In this document: positions 1 to 5,088 of the stretch, piece by piece
Numbering within the stretch: position 1 is the first letter of the stretch
Layout: each line of letters begins with the position of its first letter
Source of the DNA: Deltaproteobacteria bacterium
Lineage (GTDB): Bacteria; Myxococcota; XYA12-FULL-58-9; JAUUZB01
Assembly: GCA_030590185.1 (NCBI GenBank)
Contig: JAUUZB010000421.1
Span: forward strand, 1-5,088
Length of the DNA: 5,088 bases
Direction of reading: 5' to 3'
Notes under the pieces: generated by a model
Told to the model about the DNA's origin: nothing
Databases searched by the model: none
Seen by the model: only the letters and a program-made list of their open reading frames with translations
Position numbers and translations under genes: made by a program

Positions 1-771
1 CACCCGCCGCTCCTGCGCTGTCGGCCTTTCCGAGGCCTGGCCTCGAATGCGTTGGAACAACAGCGGATCGGCGAGTGCCCCGCGGCCGAGCATCAGCCCG
101 GCGGCGCCGGTGTCGCTGAGCACGCGTTGCGCCGTGGCCGCATCGAAGATGTCTCCGTTGGCGATGACCGGCAGCGAGGTGCTGCGGACAACCTCGGCGG
201 TGACCCCGTGGTCGGCGTGCCCATCGAACTTCTGCGCCACCGTGCGCGGATGCAAGACGAGGAAATCGATGCCCGCATCCTCAAACAGGGGGAGCAACTC
301 GAAGATCTGCCCAGGATCATCGGTACCGGTCCTCGCCTTGATCGACAGGCTGCCGACGACCGTTTCGCGGAGGGCTCCCAACAACTCGGGCAGCCGTTCG
401 GGATCGCGGAACATGCCGCCGCCGGAGTAGCTCGTCGTTTGGCGTCCGTAGGGGCAACCCATGTTGAGGTTGATGTGGCGTACGCCGAGGTCTTGCAAGG
501 TGCGCGCCGCATCGACCAGCGCCCCTGAGGCGACGCCGATCAACTGCACCACGAGGGGGATGCCGGCGTGGGTGCGAAGCGCTTCGATGCGATCGACAGC
601 GCTCAAGGGCTCGCGGGCAGCGGGGCGTACGCGAACGAACTCGGTGAACAACACATCGGGGCGCACCGATTGCGCAAACACGCTGCGCAGGCCCCGGTTG
701 GTGTGCCCTTGCATGGGCGCCAGCATCAACGGCGCGGTCCCCGGTGGCCATGGCAAGACGTCGGCGTGCAT
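1..771 (-). CDS. tRNA-dihydrouridine synthase family protein, DusC-like (C-terminus cut off by window edge)
   Basis: Flavin-dependent enzyme that reduces uridine to dihydrouridine in tRNA, in the cytoplasm. The minus strand is open from an ATG at 769-771 to base 1, giving the first 257 residues; most Dus proteins exceed 300. Visible family motifs in order are LAPMQG (17-22, FMN phosphate/barrel start), TEFVRV (43-48), NLNMGCP with the presumed catalytic Cys106, a Gly-rich SGGGM (116-120), SIKAR (143-147), LHPRT (173-177), VIANGDI (202-208) and GLMLGRGAL (225-233). TEFVRV and the GGG stretch after the Cys resemble E. coli DusC more than DusA or DusB, but the exact tRNA position modified cannot be told. 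The usual HGR is HPR here, with Arg176 kept. The ATG is chosen because LAPM follows within 16 residues, as in DusC; upstream is only a weak GAGAG/AGGGG. It lies 51 bp after the Cys-rich gene, same strand. Family call is secure, subtype is inferred. Confidence 0.93.
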   Translation of the reverse strand, partial: MHADVLPWPPGTAPLMLAPMQGHTNRGLRSVFAQSVRPDVLFTEFVRVRPAAREPLSAVDRIEALRTHAGIPLVVQLIGVASGALVDAARTLQDLGVRHINLNMGCPYGRQTTSYSGGGMFRDPERLPELLGALRETVVGSLSIKARTGTDDPGQIFELLPLFEDAGIDFLVLHPRTVAQKFDGHADHGVTAEVVRSTSLPVIANGDIFDAATAQRVLSDTGAAGLMLGRGALADPLLFQRIRGQASERPTAQERRV

Positions 772-822
772 ACCCCTACTCTCTAGAAACTCGGGGGACG
801 GACCCGCGAATCCTCATTAACG
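772..822. other. Short intergenic gap between the Cys-rich gene and dus
   Basis: Fifty-one bases separate the Cys-rich gene stop (TAA on the minus strand) from the dus ATG. I see no hairpin followed by a T-run on the minus strand and no convincing promoter. A small palindrome TTAACGTTA-like element sits around the stop codon. Co-transcription of the two genes is possible but unproven. Confidence 0.4.
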
Positions 823-2829
823 TTACGGCAAACAGAAGTTCAACCACCGCGTCCCGACATAGACGACAGCCTGCTCGAGACCACAGCGCAGGTTGGGTGC
901 GCTCGTGCAGTCGGCGTCGGTGCAACAACGGCGCCGGCAGACGTTGGCCGTGTCGGAGCAGAAACCGGAGCGGCATTCGTCGTCCGAGGCGCAGGCTTCG
1001 GCTTCACCCTTGGTCCCGGCGCTTTCGTGCAACATGCAGAGGTTGTAGTCGCCGCCTGAGGGCAGCACGGCCTTACCGCAGGCGTAACGGTAGCCAGCGG
1101 CATCCGGGCAGTCGTCGGCGGAGCAGCAATGGCCCGAACAATGGTCGTGCACGCATTCGTTGCTGGAGAGATTGCCGTAGGCTAGGTCATAGCAAGTTGG
1201 CCTCAGGGTGGGGCAGCCGTCGTCGTTGGTACAACCGATGTCGGCGTAGAACAGGGTGAGGCACAGGGCGGAGCTGCAGTCGGCGGTGCCGGTGGTGCAG
1301 CCGAGGGTGCCGACCGGATCGTCGCCGCTGTCCTTTGGGGTGCAGTTGCTGCGCTGGATCGACGAGCCCGGGGAGCAGTAGACGTTCGACACGAAGGGCT
1401 GGTCGCAGTCCCCGTCGGTGCAACAGGTCTCTAGGCACTCGGCGCCGGTGCAGATGTCGCTGCGACAGTCCTCGTCGAAGTTGCAGCCGTCGCTGTACCG
1501 CCCCTCGCCCTGGGTCATCGGCAAGGGTACGCAGACGTCTAAGGTGCGATCACCGCCGGTGCCATCATCGTGGGTGCGGCAACCCCAACCGGGCGGGCAG
1601 TCGTGTTGGATGCAGCAGAAGCCGGTGCAGACATTGCCCTCGTCGACGAGGCAGAAACCGCTGTGGCAGCCGGCGGCGCAGTCCTGGCCGATGTCGCCGT
1701 AATCGCGAACCGTGCAGGCGTGGGTGGCGGGGTCACAGTCGTAACCGATGGGACAGTCGTAGAAGGTGTCACAGCCGGTGGTGCAGTAGCCGCCGCCCTC
1801 TGGGTCCATCAAGCCGTCGGTGTCGCAGACCGGCAGCGCCGGCGGGCAGTCGCTGTCCCAGATGCAATCGCGCGGTTCGCAGTGAAAGAGGTGGCCGGGG
1901 GTGATCAGGTCGCAGCGGTCGGCGGGATCACAGTCGCTGTGCATGGTGCAACCCGGGACACATTGGGTGTCCTCGCAGACCGTGGTCGGGGGGGAGCAGT
2001 CGCTGTCGTCGAGGCAGCCGTCGAAATAGCACAGGCCGGTGGCGGTATCGCAGATCGGCGCGGCCGGGTTGAGACAGTCGTCATCGTCGCTGCAGCCGGC
2101 GAGAAAGCACAGGCCGGTGGCGGTATCGCAATTTGGCTCGGCCAGGTTGAGGCAGTCGGGATCATCCCCACAGGGCGGGAAACAGAGCCCAGAGGCGGTA
2201 CAGTTCGGCTGGTAGTCTGGGCAATCGACCATCGGACACTGGCCCTGGCAGAGACTAGTGGCGGAGTCGCAGTTGGGGAAGTTGATATTGGTGCAATCAA
2301 AGTTGGTCGAGCAGTCCGCGATACACAGCCCGCCCGCACCGCAGTTGGGCAGCGGGGGCGGACAGTCGATGGCCGGGCACTCACCCTGACAGACGCCGGT
2401 GGCCGCCACGCAGTTGGGCTGGGCTGGATTTACGCAATCGTCATGGTCGGCGCAGTCCGCAAAGCAGCCCCCGTCCGTGTCACAGTTTGGCACATCCGGC
2501 GGGCAGGGGATCTCCGGGCACTCCCCCTGGCACAGGCCCGTGTCTGGATCACAATTGGGTGACGTCGGGTTCGTGCAGTCGGTGGCGGTCGTGCAGGGCG
2601 CGACGCAGAGGCCGTCGCTGTCGCAGTTGGGCAGAGCCGCGGGACAGGCGGTCCCTGGGCAGGACGCCTGGCATTCACCGGTGTCTGGATCACAGTTGGG
2701 CAGGCTGCCCGAGCAGTCGCAATCGGTGCCGCTGTTGCCGCCGCCTCCGTCGCCTGGGCGTTGCCCGCAGGCGTGGGGCAGGAGGAGGAGCAAGGTCGCT
2801 ACCATCAGTCGGACGCCGGATCTCTTCAT
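823..2829 (-). CDS. Cys-rich repeat protein, probable exported lipoprotein (Myxococcales-type Cys-rich repeats)
   Basis: The product has 668 residues with about 97 Cys by hand count. The ATG at 2829 is preferred over an in-frame GTG at 2853 because GAGGAGGAG lies 8 nt upstream and a signal peptide begins at once: basic MKR, a hydrophobic stretch to LLLLL, then PHAC with Cys21 followed by a Gly-rich linker. The lipobox is atypical (P at -3), so lipidation is likely but not certain. Residues 37-372 are about 14 small units of the form C-x5-C-x(4-6)-PNC-x(5-6)-C, often ending in D-x-TGLC. Residues 384-666 are four larger modules containing Cys-Cys-x4-Cys (CC at 405, 469, 568, 635). Residues 25-304 contain no Lys or Arg and many Asp. 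Similar Cys-rich repeats are known in Myxococcales secreted proteins of unknown role; the Cys are presumably disulphide-bonded outside the cytoplasm. No enzyme motif is visible. An adhesin, surface stalk or metal-binding role is speculation. Confidence 0.85.
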   Translation of the reverse strand: MKRSGVRLMVATLLLLLPHACGQRPGDGGGGNSGTDCDCSGSLPNCDPDTGECQASCPGTACPAALPNCDSDGLCVAPCTTATDCTNPTSPNCDPDTGLCQGECPEIPCPPDVPNCDTDGGCFADCADHDDCVNPAQPNCVAATGVCQGECPAIDCPPPLPNCGAGGLCIADCSTNFDCTNINFPNCDSATSLCQGQCPMVDCPDYQPNCTASGLCFPPCGDDPDCLNLAEPNCDTATGLCFLAGCSDDDDCLNPAAPICDTATGLCYFDGCLDDSDCSPPTTVCEDTQCVPGCTMHSDCDPADRCDLITPGHLFHCEPRDCIWDSDCPPALPVCDTDGLMDPEGGGYCTTGCDTFYDCPIGYDCDPATHACTVRDYGDIGQDCAAGCHSGFCLVDEGNVCTGFCCIQHDCPPGWGCRTHDDGTGGDRTLDVCVPLPMTQGEGRYSDGCNFDEDCRSDICTGAECLETCCTDGDCDQPFVSNVYCSPGSSIQRSNCTPKDSGDDPVGTLGCTTGTADCSSALCLTLFYADIGCTNDDGCPTLRPTCYDLAYGNLSSNECVHDHCSGHCCSADDCPDAAGYRYACGKAVLPSGGDYNLCMLHESAGTKGEAEACASDDECRSGFCSDTANVCRRRCCTDADCTSAPNLRCGLEQAVVYVGTRWLNFCLP
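832..1680 (-). repeat. Four diverged CC-containing Cys modules, C-terminal half of the Cys-rich protein
   Basis: Modules span residues 384-433, 449-496, 511-598 and 613-666. The shared core is C-x(3-6)-C-x4-C, a spacer, C-x3-CC-x4-C, and two more Cys further on. The residue before the Cys closing CC-x4-C is always Asp (QHDC, DGDC, ADDC, DADC). The third module carries an insertion between its third Cys (523) and Cys564. The modules are much more diverged from one another than the first-half repeats, and no long DNA identity is seen. Confidence 0.75.
2017..2172 (-). repeat. Tandem 78-bp duplication within the Cys-rich gene
   Basis: Residues 220-245 and 246-271 are consecutive 26-residue units of the form CxDDxDCLNxAxPxCDTATGLC. 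They share an identical 25-bp stretch at 2028-2052 and 2106-2130 (offset 78 bp) encoding CDTATGLC. The DNA identity is higher than between the 141-bp units, which suggests a more recent duplication or gene conversion. Both units are of the second sub-type, breaking the alternation seen upstream. Confidence 0.8.
2098..2661 (-). repeat. Four tandem 141-bp (47-residue) coding repeats with two alternating sub-units
   Basis: Residues 57-244 of the Cys-rich protein divide into four units of exactly 47 residues starting at Cys57, Cys104, Cys151 and Cys198. Each has a first half of the form CPxxxCPxxxPNCxxxGLC and a second half of the form CxxxxDCxNxxxPNCDxATGLC, with a CQGE/CQGQ junction in the first three. 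Spacing is conserved with no gap in any copy, while the sequence varies, so the array is old but length-constrained. On the plus strand the word cagttggg, complement of the Pro-Asn-Cys codons, recurs through the region. Confidence 0.85.
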
Positions 2830-2927
2830 CTGCTCCGCTCCTCCTCGGGCCACTGAGCCGGGGCTCTGGGTGGGGCAGGTGCCCCCCCTACTCTGCCATC
2901 ATACCTGAACGGTAGCCATGCTGCCGC
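2830..2927 (-). promoter_or_regulatory. Intergenic region upstream of the Cys-rich gene with a weak -10 candidate
   Basis: On the minus strand TATGAT (2898-2903) matches the -10 consensus at five of six positions, but no hexamer at 16-18 bp spacing resembles TTGACA, so a sigma-70 promoter is only a possibility. A short imperfect hairpin (GGCAGC-ATG-GCTACC, about 2911-2925) follows the lipoprotein stop but has no T-run. The Cys-rich gene may be read from its own promoter or by read-through from the lipoprotein gene. Confidence 0.25.
2838..2846 (-). promoter_or_regulatory. Shine-Dalgarno of the Cys-rich gene, deciding its start
   Basis: GAGGAGGAG on the minus strand, 8 nt before the ATG at 2829. 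It lies between the possible GTG start at 2853 and the ATG, so it supports the ATG and shortens the protein from 676 to 668 residues. Confidence 0.8.
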
Positions 2928-4124
2928 TCAGCTCGCCGGCTCAACTACCGATCGGCTGCTCATCAACTTTTGCAGCAGGCCGGGGATCGCCTCCATCAAC
3001 TGACGGACCTCGCCGGTGACGATCACGTTGGCCCGCGCCTCAACCCTGACCTTGCCCTGGTTGATCAACTTGGCGGTGATGACCCAATCCCCCCCGATCC
3101 GGGCGATGGAGAGGGAGAGGAGCAGGTCCACGCCGAGGGCACCCCCGAGCTCTGCGAAACAGCTAACATCGTCGCAGCCGAGCAGCTCCTTTTGCTGATC
3201 AAAGTCGATGAGCGCGTCGAGGTCGGTCTTGCCGATGACGTCGAAGTTCCCGGCGTGGTGCACGGACGTCAGGACATAGTCATCGAACAGCTCCGGCACC
3301 GATCCTTCGGTACCCGCCTCGAGCCTGGTGGGCAGCACCGCGAGCTTCTCGCTCGGACCGCCCTGGGTCCTGTAGCTCACGCCAGTCTGCACCACCGGGC
3401 GTCCCCCCGCCGGTAGGGCTGCGACGATGGTGGCGTGGGCCCCGGCCAGGTCGGTCATGATGCGCTCGAAGGCTTGGGCATAGGCCTCCCCGTAGGCCGC
3501 CTCGATCGGCGCCGCTCGGTACCAGCTGTAGAAAAACATACTGTAGGGGTGTTGCCCCTTCTGTTTGGTGCGCCAGATCTCGCCCCCCCCGGGCGCGAAC
3601 AGATAGGCCCGCGCGGTGACGGTGGCGGTGCCCCACCACGGGGTGAGCGGAAAGTAACCGGTCATTGGGTAGAAGAAGAACAGGTCGAGGATGTAGGTGT
3701 GATTGGAGGTGTGCGCGACGTGAACGTCCACGTCGAGCACCACGGTCGGTCCTGCGAGCTCAGCCGGTGCAGCCTGGCCGTCGACCACGCTCGCGAAGCG
3801 GTTGAAGCGCGTAGCCACGTCGAGCAAGGGACGGCGCAGGGCGTCGACGGCGGCCGGGGTATCCGTGTTGCTGCGTCCCGCCACGCTCAGCTCGCGCAAC
3901 ACCAGGGTGACGTCGCCGAAATCCGCCGGCGAGGTCGCGTAGGCCGGAAGGCGCGCGGGCATCATCACTCTCTTGGCCGTGCAGCCGAGGGCCCCGGAGC
4001 TGAGGATCACCAGAATCGGCGCGACGATCCCGACGACCCGGCCGGGCCAGAGCCCACCCGCACCCGCGGCCCGCGCCTCACTCCCAGCCCGTGCCCAAGC
4101 CTCTGCTCGTCGCGAACGATTCAC
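2928..4124 (-). CDS. Predicted lipoprotein with C-terminal LLGCDDxSC-motif domain, function unknown
   Basis: With a GTG start at 4124 the product has 398 residues. That start has GGAGTGA 5 nt upstream and is the closest to the signal; an ATG at 4211 (427 residues) or GTG at 4217 would place the lipidation Cys about 77 residues in, which is too long for a signal peptide. Residues 30-47 are hydrophobic and end in SSGALG before Cys48, an acceptable lipobox. Residues about 64-240 alternate beta-like and aromatic segments (FFFYP, TPWWG, FFYSWY) and end in a helix; I do not recognise the fold. After a linker, residues about 276-398 read FDVIGKTDLDALIDFDQQ, then ELLGCDDVSCFAELGGALGV (313-332, Cys317 and Cys322), then beta strands. 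This motif recurs, to my knowledge, in deltaproteobacterial envelope proteins with a TolB-N or FlgO-like fold; that fold is inferred. It is transcribed towards the Cys-rich gene, 98 bp away, and divergently from tetR. Confidence 0.8.
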   Translation of the reverse strand: MNRSRRAEAWARAGSEARAAGAGGLWPGRVVGIVAPILVILSSGALGCTAKRVMMPARLPAYATSPADFGDVTLVLRELSVAGRSNTDTPAAVDALRRPLLDVATRFNRFASVVDGQAAPAELAGPTVVLDVDVHVAHTSNHTYILDLFFFYPMTGYFPLTPWWGTATVTARAYLFAPGGGEIWRTKQKGQHPYSMFFYSWYRAAPIEAAYGEAYAQAFERIMTDLAGAHATIVAALPAGGRPVVQTGVSYRTQGGPSEKLAVLPTRLEAGTEGSVPELFDDYVLTSVHHAGNFDVIGKTDLDALIDFDQQKELLGCDDVSCFAELGGALGVDLLLSLSIARIGGDWVITAKLINQGKVRVEARANVIVTGEVRQLMEAIPGLLQKLMSSRSVVEPAS

Positions 4125-4129
4125 CCAGC

Positions 4130-4136
4130 TCACTCC
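4130..4136 (-). promoter_or_regulatory. Shine-Dalgarno supporting the GTG start of the lipoprotein gene
   Basis: GGAGTGA on the minus strand ends 5 nt before the GTG at 4124. The competing ATG at 4211 has GGAG directly abutting it with no spacer, which is a poor arrangement. This, with the signal-peptide length, is why the shorter form is chosen. Confidence 0.5.
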
Positions 4137-4258
4137 GGTCTCCCGATCGACATTCCCCCCGCCACCCCGGCTCCCGGAGCAGACCAAGAAAGGATAGCCC
4201 GTCGGCCCCATCTCCACAAACCGACCTCAAAAAAACCGGCCTTTCTGAACAAACGAGA

Positions 4259-4287
4259 TTGACTGGTCCGTCCGTTTCGTTTATATC
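4259..4287 (+). promoter_or_regulatory. Candidate sigma-70 promoter for tetR operon
   Basis: TTGACT (4259-4264) matches the -35 consensus at five of six positions, followed by 17 bp and TATATC (4282-4287), matching -10 at four of six. Transcription would begin near 4294, giving a leader of about 35 nt before the tetR ATG. The region is AT-rich within a GC-rich window. Confidence 0.6.
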
Positions 4288-4306
4288 TTTTCAATCAACC
4301 AGTTAA
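4280..4306 (-). promoter_or_regulatory. Candidate divergent promoter for the lipoprotein gene
   Basis: On the minus strand TTAACT (4301-4306) as -35 and TATAAA (4280-4285) as -10 are separated by 15 bp, shorter than the ideal 17. It shares its -10 bases with the tetR promoter on the other strand, so the two could not be bound by polymerase at once. The leader to the GTG at 4124 would be about 150 nt. Confidence 0.4.
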
Positions 4307-4328
4307 CCTGAACCGGACGCCTCGGCCA

Positions 4329-4976
4329 ATGCCCTCCACCCTACGCCAACGCCGCAACGAAGAACGCAAGGTCCGCACCCGCGAGGCCCTGCTCGACGCA
4401 GCGCAACATACCTTTGTGGAGCAGGGCTTTCATAAGACCTTAGTCTCCGACGTGGTCGCCCGCGCCGGCGTGGGCCAGGGCACGTTCTACCGGCACTTCT
4501 CCGACAAGCCCGCCGTGTTCGCGGCGCTCCTCGAGCGCATGGTCGGCGCCCTGCTCGCCAAGTTCGAGCCCATGTCCTCCCAGCTCCCCACCAACCTCGA
4601 GGAGTATCGCGCCGCCTCCCTATCCGCGGTCGGTCAGGTCGCCGCCTTTGTGGAGGAGAACCGGGAGCTGGTGTTGATGCTCCAGCGCGAGGCCCCGGCC
4701 ATTGGCGGCCCCCTCGAAGAGCGGCTCCAGGGCGTCTACGATCAGTTCGCCACCCTCGCCCAGTTCTACCTCGACCACGCCATCGCCCAGGGTTTTGCGC
4801 GCCCCTGCCGCTCGGAGATCATCGCCCAGGCCATCGTCGGCATGGCGTTACGTACCGCGACCCTGCTCGGCCGGGACACGGAGCAGCGCTTCGACGTTCA
4901 GGCGGTCGCCGAGGAGATCGTCACCTTCGCTTTTGTCGGTTTTGGACCCACGTCGGCGCAGCCGACCCTTCAGTAG
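4329..4976 (+). CDS. TetR/AcrR family transcriptional regulator
   Basis: The product has 215 residues, usual for the family. The N-terminal DNA-binding domain covers residues about 14-62: helix 1 TREALLDAAQHTFVEQGF, then the helix-turn-helix TLVSDVVARAGVGQGTFYRHF (37-57) and the typical SDK at the start of helix 4. The remaining 150 residues are helical and form the presumed ligand-binding and dimer domain, whose ligand cannot be read from sequence. Only a weak GGA lies upstream of the ATG (spacing 11), so translation may be modest, as expected for a repressor. It is divergent from the lipoprotein gene and followed after 8 bp by a second gene, so it most likely represses its own operon and perhaps the divergent gene. 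Family assignment is firm; target and inducer are inferred. Confidence 0.95.
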   Translation: MPSTLRQRRNEERKVRTREALLDAAQHTFVEQGFHKTLVSDVVARAGVGQGTFYRHFSDKPAVFAALLERMVGALLAKFEPMSSQLPTNLEEYRAASLSAVGQVAAFVEENRELVLMLQREAPAIGGPLEERLQGVYDQFATLAQFYLDHAIAQGFARPCRSEIIAQAIVGMALRTATLLGRDTEQRFDVQAVAEEIVTFAFVGFGPTSAQPTLQ

Positions 4977-4980
4977 GAGG
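4975..4980 (+). promoter_or_regulatory. Strong Shine-Dalgarno overlapping the tetR stop codon
   Basis: AGGAGG begins inside the TAG stop of tetR (4974-4976) and lies 4 nt before the next ATG. The overlap means ribosomes finishing tetR clear or reach this site, consistent with translational coupling. It is far stronger than the site in front of tetR, so the downstream protein should be made in excess over the repressor. Confidence 0.85.
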
Positions 4981-4984
4981 CGCC

Positions 4985-5088
4985 ATGTTTGGATTGCGAG
5001 AGATCGTCAAAAAGGCCCGCGAGGGCAAGCTCGGTTTTCGGATGGACGAGGTGATGTCCGGTGACCACGCCTTTGAGGCCGACTGCGG
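4985..5088 (+). CDS. Unidentified protein, N-terminal 34 residues only (cut by window edge)
   Basis: An ATG at 4985 with a strong AGGAGG 4 nt upstream opens a frame that stays open to the window end, 34 full codons plus two bases. The start reads MFGLREIVKKAREGKLGFR and continues with MDEVMSGDHAFEADC. It has no signal peptide and no transmembrane stretch; the first 17 residues form a basic, possibly helical segment. I do not recognise the family from this fragment. It is in one operon with tetR, so it is the prime candidate for the function controlled by the regulator, often an enzyme or exporter in such pairs, but nothing here decides which. Confidence 0.8.
   Translation, partial: MFGLREIVKKAREGKLGFRMDEVMSGDHAFEADC

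Larger units (their letters stand above)
4259..4306. promoter_or_regulatory. Inverted repeat in the divergent region, possible TetR operator
   Basis: The arms TTGACTGGTC (4259-4268) and AACCAGTTAA (4297-4306) match as an inverted repeat at eight of ten positions with a 28-bp spacer. They cover the two divergent -35 elements. TetR-family repressors commonly bind inverted repeats in the gap shared with a divergent gene and repress themselves. The spacer is longer than in a classical single operator, so the arms may be two half-sites or two separate sites, or the similarity may come partly from both being -35 hexamers. Confidence 0.4.

Noticed and set aside
317..751. Minus-strand open frame overlapping dus in another phase
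   Set aside because: Arg/His-rich product typical of an out-of-phase shadow; the dus frame carries all family motifs.
744..1259. Plus-strand Arg-rich open frame across the dus start and Cys-rich C-terminus
   Set aside because: Extreme Arg content and location over two supported genes mark it as a shadow; the similar frame at 1335-1904 is rejected for the same reason.
1570..2562. 330-codon open frame on the plus strand, antisense to the Cys-rich gene
   Set aside because: Its Ala/Val/Gly-rich product has no recognisable domain and tracks the repeats of the real gene; codon bias and Cys codons on the other strand keep stops away. The minus-strand frame has signal peptide, Shine-Dalgarno and regular Cys spacing.
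2017..2661. CRISPR array, suggested by recurring short words at regular spacing
   Set aside because: The periodicity is a multiple of three, in frame with one long gene, and the recurring words encode Pro-Asn-Cys and Thr-Gly-Leu-Cys.
4221..4245. A-run beside GC-rich bases (minus strand GGCCGG then seven T) as a terminator
   Set aside because: The GC part is too short to form a stable stem, and the position lies in the leader of the divergent lipoprotein transcript, not after a gene.
3435..4262. 275-codon open frame on the plus strand opposite the lipoprotein gene
   Set aside because: Charged, low-complexity product with no start signal; it covers the lipoprotein coding region and part of the divergent promoter.
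4702..5064. Plus-strand open frame overlapping the end of tetR and the next gene
   Set aside because: Ser/Arg/Pro-rich shadow in a different phase; tetR and the downstream ATG with AGGAGG explain the region.

Overview
The window is GC-rich DNA that looks like Myxococcota or a related deltaproteobacterial lineage. The basis is the high-GC codon use, a very long extracytoplasmic protein built of Cys-rich repeats of the type common in Myxococcales, and a lipoprotein carrying an LLGCDDxSC motif that I associate with that group. The assignment is an inference; there is no rRNA or other marker gene here.

Three genes lie on the minus strand. From right to left in their reading direction they are a predicted lipoprotein of unknown function (2928-4124), a 668-residue Cys-rich repeat protein (823-2829), and a DusC-like tRNA-dihydrouridine synthase that runs off the left edge (1-771). 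Gaps are short (98 and 51 bp) with no clear terminator in either, so read-through transcription is possible, although dus probably has no functional link to the two envelope proteins.

On the plus strand a TetR-family repressor gene (4329-4976) is followed after 8 bp by the start of another gene (4985 to the right edge), whose Shine-Dalgarno overlaps the tetR stop codon. These two form an operon. The divergent region between the lipoprotein and tetR (about 4212-4328) holds two overlapping, face-to-face promoter candidates. Their -35 hexamers form the two arms of an inverted repeat that is a plausible TetR operator.

The most unusual object is the Cys-rich protein. About 97 of 668 residues are Cys, and an internal stretch of 280 residues has no Lys or Arg. 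The first half contains four exact-length 47-residue (141-bp) repeats, each made of two alternating sub-units, followed by a recent 78-bp duplication. The second half has four larger modules with a vicinal Cys-Cys pair, one of which has a first-half-type unit inserted in it. No mobile element, CRISPR array, tRNA or rRNA was seen.
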